A stretch of DNA of 64,000 bases, from the NCBI GenBank assembly GCA_947085815.1, contig CAMTXU010000034.1, forward strand, positions 8,847 through 72,846. Reading direction: 5' to 3'. Below, in pieces: positions 44,427 through 53,421 of this stretch (the first letter of the stretch is position 1; every line of letters starts with the position of its first letter). This DNA is from Fen-1258 sp947085815 (GTDB lineage Bacteria > Bacteroidota > Ignavibacteria > Ignavibacteriales > Melioribacteraceae). The position numbers and the translations under genes were made by a program. Under the pieces are notes generated by a model. That model searched no databases and was not told where the DNA came from. It saw only the letters and a list, made by a program, of their open reading frames with translations.

Positions 44427-46529
44427 ATGAAAAATTTTTTCTATTTATTACCTGTTATAATGTTTTGCGCATTCACTATTCAATCGGATGAGAGTAAAAT
44501 GGATAACCCTTTTTATAAAGAATGGAAGACACCTTTTAAAACGCCGCCGTTCAATGAGATAAAGAACGAACATTTCCTTCCTGCGTACGAAGAAGGACTG
44601 AAACAGCAAAGAGCAGAAGTTGAAGCTATAGTAGACAATAAAGAAAACCCCACTTTTAAGAACACTATTGAGGCATTCGAAAAGAGCGGAAAACTATTTA
44701 CTGCGGTAAATAATGTTTTTAATTCTTTGAACGGAGCAAACACGAACGACACTCTCCAAGAAATTGCTCAAAAAACCGCTCCAATGATTTCAAAACACTT
44801 TGACGAGATCTATCTAAATGAAAAATTATTCGAGCGCGTGAAGAGTATATATCAAGAAAAAGAAAGACTATATCTTTCAACAGAACAAAAGGTGGTTCTA
44901 AAAAACTATTATTTAGATTTCGTACGTGGCGGTGCCAATCTGAATATTGAAGCAAAAGAAAAATTTAAAAAGATAAATGAAGAACTCTCCCTTCTTGGTG
45001 TAAAGTTTGGCGAGAATATATTGAAGGAAACAAACACCTTTGGATTAGTAATTGACAAAAAAGAAGATCTCGCCGGATTACCTGAGAGTGTGATTCAGGG
45101 TGCGGCTGAAAATGCCAAAGAAAAAGGATTAGAAGGCAAGTGGGCTTTTACTCTTCAACGACCCAGCTGGACTCCCTTTCTTCAATATTCCGAGAAAAGA
45201 GAACTCAGAGAAAAGTTATTTAAGGCATACATTAACCGCGGTAATAATAACAACGAACTCGATACAAAAAATATTTTGACGAGGATGATGGCGCTCCGTG
45301 TAGAGAAAGCTAAACTATTGGGATTCAAAACCTTTGCAGATTTCAAACTCGAAATCAATATGGCAAAGAATCCGGGTAACGTTTACAAATTTTTGAACGA
45401 TCTCTGGACACCTTCTATCAAAAAAGCTAAAAGCGAAGTCGCCGATATGCAGGCAATCATCGACAAGGAAGGCGGAAATTTCCAACTTCAGCCATGGGAT
45501 TGGTGGCATTACGCAGAAAAAGTAAAGAAAGAAAAATATTCCCTTGAAGAAGAAATGCTTCGTCCCTATTTCAAAATTGAAAATGTAGTTGCCGGCGCAT
45601 TTGGTGTCGCAACGAAATTGTATGGATTAAAATTCGTTGAAAGAAAAGATATTCAGGTTTATCATCCGGATGTACAAGTTTTTGAAGTGATTGAGTCTAA
45701 TGGTAAACATCTCGGTATTTTATACACCGATTATTATCCCCGTGACGGCAAGCGAAGCGGCGCGTGGATGAGCGAGTACAGAGGACAATCAAACATTGGT
45801 GGCAACTATATCTCTCCGGTTGTTTACAACGTTGGTAATTTTACTAAGCCGACGAAAGATAAACCTGCCTTATTGAGTTTAGATGATGTAAATACTCTCT
45901 TTCATGAGTTTGGTCATGCCCTTCATTATTTGATAGCAACTTCCGTTTATCCAACCGGTAAGAGGGTTCCGGTTGATTTCGTTGAATTACCTTCACAAGT
46001 GATGGAGAACTGGGCATCAGATCCTGAAGTCTTAAAAATGTATGCAAAACATTATGAAACCGGAAAACCGATTCCTCAAGAACTCATTGATAAAATTGTT
46101 AAAGCGAGACAATTCAACCAAGGATTTGAAACTGTTGAATACTTAGCAGCATCTTTGCTGGATCTGGATTGGCATACATTAACAGATGCATCAGAAATAG
46201 ATGCTATTCAATTTGAAAACGAAGTATTAAAAAAATATGGATTAATCCCTGAAATTGAATCGCGTTATAAAAGCACAAATTTTCAACATATTTTTGTTGA
46301 TGATGGTTATGCGGCTGGATACTACGGTTACATTTGGGCTGCTGTTTTAGATGCAGATGCGTTCGCCGCTTTCAAAGAAAAAAATAATGTGTTTGATAAA
46401 TCAACCGCTAAGGCTTTCAGGAATCTTTTACAAAGTGCAGGCAGTGAAGATCCAATGATGCTATATAAAAAATTTAGAGGAAGAGAACCTAAAGTGAATG
46501 CATTACTTAATAAACGTGGGCTGAATTAA
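44427..46529 (+). CDS. M3-family oligopeptidase (Dcp-like), exported copy 2
   Basis: 700 residues from the ATG at 44427, which opens a hydrophobic signal (MKNFFYLLPVIMFCAFTIQS); an ATG at 44409 adds six residues. The zinc motif is TLFHEFGHALHYL, with the third ligand region FVELPSQVMENW as in copy 1. Mature N terminus and substrate-channel motifs (YYPRDGKRSGAW, GYAAGYYGYIWAAVLDADAF) match copy 1 closely. Differences such as HELGH to HEFGH and an extra DDG before YAAGYY suggest some divergence of specificity. Likely produced from the same transcript. Confidence 0.92.
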   Translation: MKNFFYLLPVIMFCAFTIQSDESKMDNPFYKEWKTPFKTPPFNEIKNEHFLPAYEEGLKQQRAEVEAIVDNKENPTFKNTIEAFEKSGKLFTAVNNVFNSLNGANTNDTLQEIAQKTAPMISKHFDEIYLNEKLFERVKSIYQEKERLYLSTEQKVVLKNYYLDFVRGGANLNIEAKEKFKKINEELSLLGVKFGENILKETNTFGLVIDKKEDLAGLPESVIQGAAENAKEKGLEGKWAFTLQRPSWTPFLQYSEKRELREKLFKAYINRGNNNNELDTKNILTRMMALRVEKAKLLGFKTFADFKLEINMAKNPGNVYKFLNDLWTPSIKKAKSEVADMQAIIDKEGGNFQLQPWDWWHYAEKVKKEKYSLEEEMLRPYFKIENVVAGAFGVATKLYGLKFVERKDIQVYHPDVQVFEVIESNGKHLGILYTDYYPRDGKRSGAWMSEYRGQSNIGGNYISPVVYNVGNFTKPTKDKPALLSLDDVNTLFHEFGHALHYLIATSVYPTGKRVPVDFVELPSQVMENWASDPEVLKMYAKHYETGKPIPQELIDKIVKARQFNQGFETVEYLAASLLDLDWHTLTDASEIDAIQFENEVLKKYGLIPEIESRYKSTNFQHIFVDDGYAAGYYGYIWAAVLDADAFAAFKEKNNVFDKSTAKAFRNLLQSAGSEDPMMLYKKFRGREPKVNALLNKRGLN

Positions 46530-46551
46530 TCATAGTCGCCATAAGTCAAAT

Positions 46552-46603
46552 GTGAAAGGTGAAACGCATTTTCTCGTTTGGCAATTGGCGTTTCACTTTT
46601 CAC
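46552..46603. repeat. 16-bp-stem hairpin before hemG
   Basis: GTGAAAGGTGAAACGC (46552-46567) pairs with GCGTTTCACTTTTCAC (46588-46603), one mismatch. It lies 13 bp upstream of the hemG start, so in mRNA it could influence initiation. The GTGAAACG word is shared with the hairpin at 44337. Confidence 0.6.
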
Positions 46604-46615
46604 TACAATAATAAT

Positions 46616-48007
46616 ATGAATCACAAAAAGCGAATAATAATACTTGGTGCCGGTATCTCCGGATTGGCAACTGCGCATTGGCTTCACAAAGATGGCTTTG
46701 ATGTAAAGATTCTCGAAGCTAAAATTGAAGCTGGCGGCGCGATGGAAACCTCTACTGAAAATGGTTTCTTAATCGACTTTGGTCCCAACAGCGGTTTAGA
46801 AACAACTCCTTTGATACGCCAAATTGTTGATGATGTTGGATTATCCAATGAAATGATTTATGCGAGCGAAATTTCAAACAAACGGTATATACTTCGTGAT
46901 GACAAACTTCATCCTTTGCCGATGAATCCCGTTTCACTTATTAAATCCAAATTATTTTCAACCAAAGGAAAATTGAGATTATTAGGTGAACCATTTGTCG
47001 GTAAATCCGATGACGGCTATTATCAGAGCATCGCTCAATTTGTATCCCGAAGATTGGGGCAAGAATTTTTAGATTACGCAATCGATCCTTTTGTAAGCGG
47101 TGTATTCGCCGGCGACCCGCATAAATTAAGCGTAAAGTCCGCCTTCCCTAAATTGTACCGGCTGGAAGAGATATATGGCGGTTTAGTAAAAGGTATGATC
47201 AAAGGCTCGCGTGAACGTAAAAAACGCACTGAAGAATCGAAGCAGAGTGCGAAGATGTTTTCTTTCATCAATGGAATGCAAAGTTTCCCCATGGCAATCG
47301 CCAGTAGATTGAAAGACAATATTTTATTTGAATGCAAAGTGAAGAGTGTAGAACGCACCTCAACTTCATCCGGTTCTAAATGGAAAATTATCTATGAAAA
47401 TATTGGTCAGTTACACACTTTCATTTCCGATTATGTTTTATCAACTGTACCCGCATTTGAAACTTCTAAAATATTTGGAGCGCTGGATTCAAATCTTGTA
47501 ACTCACCTAGAGCATATCTTTTATCCGCCGGTAATGGTTATGTATCTTGGATTTAATAAAAAAGATATTGGAATTCCGCTTGATGGATTTGGTTATTTAA
47601 TTCCATCGAAAGAGAAGAAAAGTTTTCTTGGTGCAATATGGAGCTCCATAATTTTCCCAAATCGCTGTGATGATGATAAAGCAGCATTCACAATTTTTGT
47701 AGGCGGTGCCCGATCATATCAGTTCTCTGAAAGTGAAAAAAGTGTAATTATTGAAAAGGCATTAAACGAATTCAAACAGATTATGAATATAAAAGCCGGT
47801 CCGATACTTGTGAAAGAAAAACTCTGGCATAAAGCAATTCCGCAATACAATCTCGGATATATAGAACATGAGAATTATTTTGATAAATTTGAAAAAGAGA
47901 ATTCTGGAATTTTTCTCGGTGGCAACTACCGGGGAGGAATTTCTGTAGGAGATTGTGTGAAGAATTCGGAAATCATTTTTAATAAAATTAAGCATTGTAA
48001 CGTGTAG
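46616..48007 (+). CDS. hemG: Protoporphyrinogen oxidase, FAD-dependent (HemY type)
   Basis: 463 residues from the ATG at 46616, giving MNHKKRIIILGAGISGLATAHW; the upstream in-frame extension runs through the hairpin repeat and is unlikely. The N-terminal GxGxxG FAD site (ILGAGISGLA) and EAGGAMETSTENGFLIDFGP define the flavin amine oxidase fold. The C terminus has GNYRGGISVGDCVKN, the second FAD contact. It oxidises protoporphyrinogen IX to protoporphyrin IX. HemY-type enzymes usually use O2, whereas HemN does not, so the cluster mixes both styles. A coproporphyrinogen-oxidising CgoX role is less likely given hemN beside it. Confidence 0.9.
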   Translation: MNHKKRIIILGAGISGLATAHWLHKDGFDVKILEAKIEAGGAMETSTENGFLIDFGPNSGLETTPLIRQIVDDVGLSNEMIYASEISNKRYILRDDKLHPLPMNPVSLIKSKLFSTKGKLRLLGEPFVGKSDDGYYQSIAQFVSRRLGQEFLDYAIDPFVSGVFAGDPHKLSVKSAFPKLYRLEEIYGGLVKGMIKGSRERKKRTEESKQSAKMFSFINGMQSFPMAIASRLKDNILFECKVKSVERTSTSSGSKWKIIYENIGQLHTFISDYVLSTVPAFETSKIFGALDSNLVTHLEHIFYPPVMVMYLGFNKKDIGIPLDGFGYLIPSKEKKSFLGAIWSSIIFPNRCDDDKAAFTIFVGGARSYQFSESEKSVIIEKALNEFKQIMNIKAGPILVKEKLWHKAIPQYNLGYIEHENYFDKFEKENSGIFLGGNYRGGISVGDCVKNSEIIFNKIKHCNV

Positions 48008-48027
48008 AACGGAAAGCGTAGAACGAA

Positions 48028-48458
48028 GAGTGTTGAGTGAAGAATGTCAAAAGTATTTGAACCACAAGTAATTTATGGAAGTGTTTTGAATAATAAGTCG
48101 TTTACTTTTTCTGTAATAATTGTAAAGTTTTATAAGTATTTGATACAAAGAGATAAATCATATGAACCTATTTATAAACAACTTTTAAGGTCGGGAACTT
48201 CTGTAGGAGCCAATATATCTGAAGCACAAAGTGCAGCAACGAAAAAAGATTTTATTAATAAGTTATCAATCTCACTTAAAGAAGCAAGAGAATCTCATTA
48301 CTGGCTGAAATTACTTAATGAAACTGAAATAATTACTAAACAAGAATTCGAAAGTCTTGATAAAGATTGTGATAAATTAGAGAGATTATTAACGAGTAGC
48401 ATTAAAACTGCAAAGGGAATTTAATAATTCTACACTCTACATTCTTTGCTCTACACTC
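48028..48458. repeat. Inverted-repeat-bounded element around an intact four-helix-bundle gene
   Basis: Left arm 48028-48047 (GAGTGTTGAGTGAAGAATGT) and right arm 48439-48458 (ACATTCTTTGCTCTACACTC) are complementary at 17 of 20 positions. The start codon of the enclosed gene (48044) is inside the left arm; the right arm ends just before the hemB ribosome site. Same plan as 38842-39290, different arm sequence. Confidence 0.6.
48044..48424 (+). CDS. Four-helix-bundle (23S IVS / S23-type) protein
   Basis: 126 residues: IVKFYKYLIQRDKSYEPIYKQLLRSGTSVGANISEAQSA, then FINKLSISLKEARESHYWLKLL, the family hallmark of alternating amphipathic helices with the conserved SVGANISEA turn. Known members assemble as pentamers; many are encoded in intervening sequences of 23S rRNA genes, but function is unsettled. 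Flanked here by inverted repeats and placed between hemG and hemB. The N terminus overlaps the left repeat arm. The broken homologue at 38883 has SVMNNIAEG at the same turn. Confidence 0.85.
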   Translation: MSKVFEPQVIYGSVLNNKSFTFSVIIVKFYKYLIQRDKSYEPIYKQLLRSGTSVGANISEAQSAATKKDFINKLSISLKEARESHYWLKLLNETEIITKQEFESLDKDCDKLERLLTSSIKTAKGI

Positions 48459-48472
48459 AAAAAGGAGAAACT

Positions 48473-49456
48473 ATGGCAAATTTTCCAACAAAACGCTTAA
48501 GAAGGTTAAGATATAATCCAGCGGTGCGTGATCTCGTGCGCGAAACATTTCTAACAAAGAATGATTTGATCTATCCGCTCTTCGTCCTCCCCGGTAAAAA
48601 AGTTAAAAATGAAATACGCTCAATGCCGGGTGTTTTTCAAATGTCAATTGATATTTTGGTTGAAGAGTGCAAGGAAGTTGAAAAACTCGGCATTCCCGCG
48701 GTTATTTTATTTGGAATTCCAGAACATAAAGATGAAGTAGGTTCCGGTGCTTATGATCCAAACGGAATAATCCAACAAGCTGTACGGGCAATCAAGAAAG
48801 AAACAAAAAAACTTTTAGTAATTACGGATGTCTGCCTTTGCGAGTATACTTCTCACGGACATTGCGGTGTACTGCAGGGTGATAAAGTATTGAATGACGA
48901 AACTGTAGACTTGCTTGTAAAGGAGGCGATTACTCACGCAGAAGCCGGTGCGGATATAATCGCTCCTTCCGATATGATGGATGGAAGAATAGGTGCAATC
49001 CGTAAAGCGCTTGACGAGAAAGGTTTTACCGAAATACCTATTATGAGCTATGCTGTAAAATATTCATCCGGCTACTACGGACCATTTAGAGATGCGGCTG
49101 AATCTGCCCCGGCTTTCGGCGATCGCCGTTCTCATCAGATGGATATTGCAAATAGCTCCGAAGCATTACGTGAGGCTGAGAGCGATATTGAAGAAGGCGC
49201 AGATATTATAATGGTAAAACCAGCCGGAGCTTACCTCGATATCATTTGGCGTGTTAAGGAAAAATTTGGAATGCCAACTGCCGCTTATCAAGTCAGCGGT
49301 GAATACGCTATGATTAAAGCCGCCGGATTAAACAACTGGATTGAAGAAGAACGTGTAATGATTGAGTCGCTTATGGCAATTAAACGTGCCGGCGCCGATA
49401 TGATATTGACATACTTTGCCAAAGATGTTGTAAAATATTTGGATAAGAACAGCTAA
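48473..49456 (+). CDS. hemB: Porphobilinogen synthase (ALA dehydratase)
   Basis: 327 residues from ATG 48473, preceded by AAAAGGAGAAA; an upstream frame (48446) is not needed. The zinc-type metal site is TDVCLCEYTSHGHCG with three cysteines. The two Schiff-base lysines lie in SYAVKYSSGYYGPFRDA and IMVKPAGAYLD. It condenses two 5-aminolevulinates to porphobilinogen. The ribosome site falls directly after the right arm of the repeat element. Confidence 0.96.
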   Translation: MANFPTKRLRRLRYNPAVRDLVRETFLTKNDLIYPLFVLPGKKVKNEIRSMPGVFQMSIDILVEECKEVEKLGIPAVILFGIPEHKDEVGSGAYDPNGIIQQAVRAIKKETKKLLVITDVCLCEYTSHGHCGVLQGDKVLNDETVDLLVKEAITHAEAGADIIAPSDMMDGRIGAIRKALDEKGFTEIPIMSYAVKYSSGYYGPFRDAAESAPAFGDRRSHQMDIANSSEALREAESDIEEGADIIMVKPAGAYLDIIWRVKEKFGMPTAAYQVSGEYAMIKAAGLNNWIEEERVMIESLMAIKRAGADMILTYFAKDVVKYLDKNS

Positions 49457-49535
49457 CCTGATTCTTGCTCTTAAAATATGAGCAAGAGCATGATTAAGAT
49501 CAAGAGTAGATCAAGATTATGAACATGATAATTTA

Positions 49536-50837
49536 ATGAGTAACCTTTCCAAAGAGCCGGAAATCATTTCGAAAACAAATTTAGGGGATGGCAATAAACT
49601 TTCCACACAGGAGAAACCGAAGCTAAGCTGGCAATCTACTTTTGCAGGACTGAAACACCGTAACTACCGTTTGTGGTTTATAGGTCAAATCATTTCTCTC
49701 TTCGGTTCATGGATGCAGATGACCGCCCAGGCATTTTTCATCTACGAATTAACACACTCCCCTGCTTTTCTTGGTTATGTTGGATTTGCAAATGGGCTTC
49801 CTTCATGGATATTTATGGTTTATGGAGGAGTAATTGCCGATCGATTTTCTAGAAAAAACATTTTAATAGTCACGCAATCGATTATGATGATCCTGGCAAT
49901 CATACTTGCAGTTCTCACTTTTATGCTCATAGTAGAAGCATGGCACATCATATTGCTGGCATTTCTTCTTGGAATTGCTAATGCGTTTGATGCGCCTGCC
50001 CGGCAAGCATTTGTTAATGAACTTGTCCCGAAAGAAGATCTCTTAAATGCTATTGCGTTGAATTCGATGATGTTTCATACCGCGGCGGCAATTGGTCCCG
50101 CGGTTGCCGGTATTACATACGCTATGTTTGGACCCGGATGGTGTTTCACAATTAATGGAATTTCATTTTTGGCTGTGATCTATAACTTACTGAAAATGGA
50201 ATTCGCCCCATTGCCGAAAAGAATCACAAATAAATCATTTGTAAAAGAATTACTGGACGGGCTAAGATATCTCAAAACTCAAAAACAAATTTTGCGGATA
50301 ATGCTTATTGTTTCTTTCTCCACTTTTTTTGGATTAAGCATAGCTACATTATTTCCGGCGTGGGCTGTAAAAATTTTACATGGCGATGCGACTACAAACG
50401 GGCTGCTTCAAGCTGCAAGAGGAATTGGGGCGGTTCTTTGCTCACTGGCAATAGCATCTTTCAGTAGATATCTTGCTCGAGGAAAAGTTTTAATATTCGG
50501 ATTATTCTCGCTTCCAATTTATATGTTGCTATTTTCAATTAATACCTCATTCATAATATCTTCTTTAATACTTGTTGGAATTGGAGCCGGCATTATTGCC
50601 GTGAACAATCTTTCCAACGGATTAACGCAAACGCTGGTATCGGAGGAATTCCGCGGACGTGTAATGGGAGTTTATAGTTTTAGCTTTTTCGGTTTTATGC
50701 CTATCGGCGCGTTATGGATTGGAATGCTCGCCGAACATTTTGGATCACCTACAGCAATATTAATCAATTCATTTATTCTTATAATTTTCTCGATAGCAAT
50801 CTGGATTATCTCACCCAATCTTCGATTAAAAAATTAA
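49536..50837 (+). CDS. Major facilitator superfamily transporter (EntS-like)
   Basis: 433 residues, twelve hydrophobic helices after a polar N-terminal 45 residues. The segment LKHRNYRLWFIGQIISLFGSWMQMTAQAFFIYELT is the hallmark of the MFS_3/EntS group, including siderophore and drug exporters. GGVIADRFSRKN is the loop 2-3 motif and DAPARQAFVNELVP follows helix 5. Inner membrane; substrate unknown. Heme or precursor export is an attractive guess from position but not shown. An inverted-repeat phrase TTGCTC/GAGCAA lies just upstream at about 49460-49490. Confidence 0.9.
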   Translation: MSNLSKEPEIISKTNLGDGNKLSTQEKPKLSWQSTFAGLKHRNYRLWFIGQIISLFGSWMQMTAQAFFIYELTHSPAFLGYVGFANGLPSWIFMVYGGVIADRFSRKNILIVTQSIMMILAIILAVLTFMLIVEAWHIILLAFLLGIANAFDAPARQAFVNELVPKEDLLNAIALNSMMFHTAAAIGPAVAGITYAMFGPGWCFTINGISFLAVIYNLLKMEFAPLPKRITNKSFVKELLDGLRYLKTQKQILRIMLIVSFSTFFGLSIATLFPAWAVKILHGDATTNGLLQAARGIGAVLCSLAIASFSRYLARGKVLIFGLFSLPIYMLLFSINTSFIISSLILVGIGAGIIAVNNLSNGLTQTLVSEEFRGRVMGVYSFSFFGFMPIGALWIGMLAEHFGSPTAILINSFILIIFSIAIWIISPNLRLKN

Positions 50838-50843
50838 TGCCGG

Positions 50844-51350
50844 TTATATTTCTATTTCTTTCGGATCACTTTCAAGCTCTACAATTTTCCACTCATTTTC
50901 TTCCTTATCAAAATCAGTTATCTTTTCTAGAGGCACTTTCAAATATTTGCCATGAGCGGTTACTGCAACGTCTCCGTTCTTTAATACAATTTCTCCCGTA
51001 CCTTCGAATATTCTGTTATTCTCATTTGTGATCCTGCCAATCACTTTCAGCTCTTCATTCAAGGGAATAGGTTTTTTAAATTTCACATTGAGATCTATCG
51101 TAACACCCCAGACCTCGGTTTCGTATTTATTTAGAATTGCCCTGCCAATAGTTTCATCCAGAATTGCAGATGCGACTCCCCCATGGAGTCTTCCCGGATA
51201 ACTTTGATGTTCTTCAGAGGGAGTAAATAGCGCAATCAATTCTTGATTTTCAGTAACATAGAAATGAGCGTGAATACCAAACTTGTTCTTTAATCCGCAC
51301 ACAAAACACAATTTTGAGTTGTGCTGCTTTCCCACAATATGATGAACCAT
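50844..51350 (-). CDS. PaaI-type hotdog thioesterase
   Basis: 168 residues. The N terminus holds CFVCGLKNKFGIHAHF, typical of a PaaI/YigI subgroup with a Cys pair. The hotdog core carries YPGRLHGGVASAILDETIGRAI, with the catalytic acid on the long helix. Members hydrolyse acyl-CoA or act on similar thioesters. It converges with the MFS gene, with a 6-bp gap, and is unrelated by strand to the heme genes on both sides. Confidence 0.85.
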   Translation of the reverse strand: MVHHIVGKQHNSKLCFVCGLKNKFGIHAHFYVTENQELIALFTPSEEHQSYPGRLHGGVASAILDETIGRAILNKYETEVWGVTIDLNVKFKKPIPLNEELKVIGRITNENNRIFEGTGEIVLKNGDVAVTAHGKYLKVPLEKITDFDKEENEWKIVELESDPKEIEI

Positions 51351-51492
51351 ATATTCTCCGTTTGCGATATCATAAATTAATCCTTCTTTGGAGCCAAATC
51401 TGTTTCGAATTTATTTTTTATCAAACGTATTTATAATTATTTTTGTCACAACTTTTTTGACTGTATTCAAATCACAAATCATCGGATGAGAA

Positions 51493-52782
51493 ATGAGTAA
51501 CCTTAATAGCGAAAGACTTTTCGAAGAAGCAAAAAAATATATTCCCGGCGGAGTTAATTCTCCCGTGCGGGCGTTTAAGTCCGTAGGCGGAACACCAAGA
51601 TTTATGTCCAGAGGAATCGGTTCAAAATTATATGATGTTGATAACAATGAATACATAGACTACATAGGAAGCTGGGGTCCTCATCTTTTCGGGCATAATC
51701 CTGAATTCATCAAAAGCGCACTTTTAAGAGCAATCGAAGATGGAACAAGTTTCGGCGCTCCTACTGAAATTGAAATTCGAATGGCTAAGCTTATAACGGA
51801 ATTAGTCCCATCGATAGAGATGATTAGGATGGTCAACAGCGGAACAGAAGCTACAATGAGCGCCGTCCGTGTGGCAAGGGGTTACACGGGTAAGAATAAG
51901 ATTATCAAATTTGAGGGATGCTACCACGGACATGGAGATTTCTTTCTAATAAAAGCCGGTTCCGGCGCTTTAACATTTGGTGTTCCCACAAGTCCCGGCG
52001 TAACAGCGGGAAACGCTGCCGATACTTTAGTCGCTGATTTCAATGATATCGAATCGGTCAAAAAATTAGTCGAGCAGAACAAAAATGAAATCGCCGCAGT
52101 AATAATTGAAGCAGTAGTTGGAAACATGGGAACTGTTAGAGCAAACGATTCATTCATAAAAGAATTACGCGCGATATGCGATGAAGAAAAAATTGTTTTG
52201 ATCTTCGATGAGGTAATGACCGGATTCCGGATTGCTCAAGGAGGTGCACAAGAAATTCTTAGTGTTAAACCCGACCTATCCACTTTCGGAAAAATTATTG
52301 GGGGTGGTTTGCCGGTTGGAGCTTACGGCGGTAAGAAAGAAATTATGGAGATGGTTTCTCCAAGCGGACCTGTTTATCAAGCTGGTACATTAAGCGGTAA
52401 CCCTTTAGCTATGAATGCCGGATATGCTGCGCTTACTTATATCAAAGGTCACCCGGAAGTTTATAAATCTCTCGAAGAGAAAGCTTTTTATTTGGAGAGT
52501 GGTCTTAAAGACGGAATTAAATCCGCGGGAAAGAATTATCAGATTAATCGTGTAGGTTCTATGATGACTTTATTCTTTACCGAAGAACCTGTACTCGATT
52601 ATAACTCCGCCGTAAAATCCGATACGAAACTTTACGGCAGATATTTCCATGAGATGCTGAACCGTGGTGTTTATCTTCCACCGGCTCAGTTTGAAGCGAT
52701 GTTCGTTTCAACTGAACACACAAAAGAAGATTTAGATAAAACCATCACAGCTAATTACAACGCCTTAAAATCAATTTTTTAG
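51493..52782 (+). CDS. hemL: Glutamate-1-semialdehyde 2,1-aminomutase
   Basis: 429 residues, fold-type I PLP enzyme. Signatures: PGGVNSPVRAFKSVGG near the N terminus, MVNSGTEATMSAVRVARG, GCYHGHGDFFLIKAGSGALT, FDEVMTGFRIA, and the PLP lysine in STFGKIIGGGLPVGAYGG. It converts glutamate-1-semialdehyde to 5-aminolevulinate, completing the C5 entry started by HemA. The 142-bp upstream region is shared with the divergent thioesterase. Confidence 0.97.
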   Translation: MSNLNSERLFEEAKKYIPGGVNSPVRAFKSVGGTPRFMSRGIGSKLYDVDNNEYIDYIGSWGPHLFGHNPEFIKSALLRAIEDGTSFGAPTEIEIRMAKLITELVPSIEMIRMVNSGTEATMSAVRVARGYTGKNKIIKFEGCYHGHGDFFLIKAGSGALTFGVPTSPGVTAGNAADTLVADFNDIESVKKLVEQNKNEIAAVIIEAVVGNMGTVRANDSFIKELRAICDEEKIVLIFDEVMTGFRIAQGGAQEILSVKPDLSTFGKIIGGGLPVGAYGGKKEIMEMVSPSGPVYQAGTLSGNPLAMNAGYAALTYIKGHPEVYKSLEEKAFYLESGLKDGIKSAGKNYQINRVGSMMTLFFTEEPVLDYNSAVKSDTKLYGRYFHEMLNRGVYLPPAQFEAMFVSTEHTKEDLDKTITANYNALKSIF

Positions 52783-52867
52783 ATTAAGAATCCGTTGTTC
52801 TTAAAGAATTATGAATGGTTTCAACTTCATAATATGAGAGCCAGAACACCAAACCACTAATCTATTT

Positions 52868-53275
52868 TTAAGCAATTCCTTTGTTGTTAAAAAATGCGGT
52901 GTATTTTTTATCGGAACCGGCAATGTGTTGTGTGAGCCAATCTTTCAAGAAGTTCAGCACATCCATACTCAGAATGCTACCGCTCTTATTGTAACCATCC
53001 ACAAATTTCTTTACTTGCTCTACTAGATCAGCATGCTGTCTTTTATGAATAATTGTTTCCGAGTAACCGTGCTTATCAAACAATTTTTCCTCAAATCCAA
53101 AGTGATAAACCGTATAACTCACCAATTCATTCAATACCCCGCCTAAAATTTCTTTTCCTTTCCCCAATTTCATTCCATCGTGTAAATTGTTGATCAACTC
53201 AACTAATTTTTTATGCTGTAAATCAATCTCTTTAACTCCAACCGAGTAGCTATCGCTCCAATTTAAAAGTGCCAT
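52868..53275 (-). CDS. Bacteriohemerythrin
   Basis: 135 residues from the ATG at 53275, preceded on the minus strand by AAGGAATT; the frame extends upstream, but the added residues are basic and unlike the family. Di-iron ligands follow the hemerythrin pattern: IDLQHKKLVELIN, VYHFGFEEKLFDKHGY, IHKRQHADLVEQV and LTQHIAGSDKKY. It binds O2 reversibly and may protect or sense oxygen in the cytoplasm. This suits an organism with an oxygen-sensitive HemN and many cytochromes. Transcribed away from the MITE. Confidence 0.93.
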   Translation of the reverse strand: MALLNWSDSYSVGVKEIDLQHKKLVELINNLHDGMKLGKGKEILGGVLNELVSYTVYHFGFEEKLFDKHGYSETIIHKRQHADLVEQVKKFVDGYNKSGSILSMDVLNFLKDWLTQHIAGSDKKYTAFFNNKGIA

Positions 53276-53421
53276 ATAATAATTCCTTATTTTTTTAGTG
53301 AATAAAAATTTCCGGGGATAGCTGTAATTACACTTGAGTTGTTTTACAATCCTCGTTTTACAGTTAATGTTTAGAACTGTCAATTCATTTATTTTATTAT
53401 CGAATATTTTCAAAATTATTT

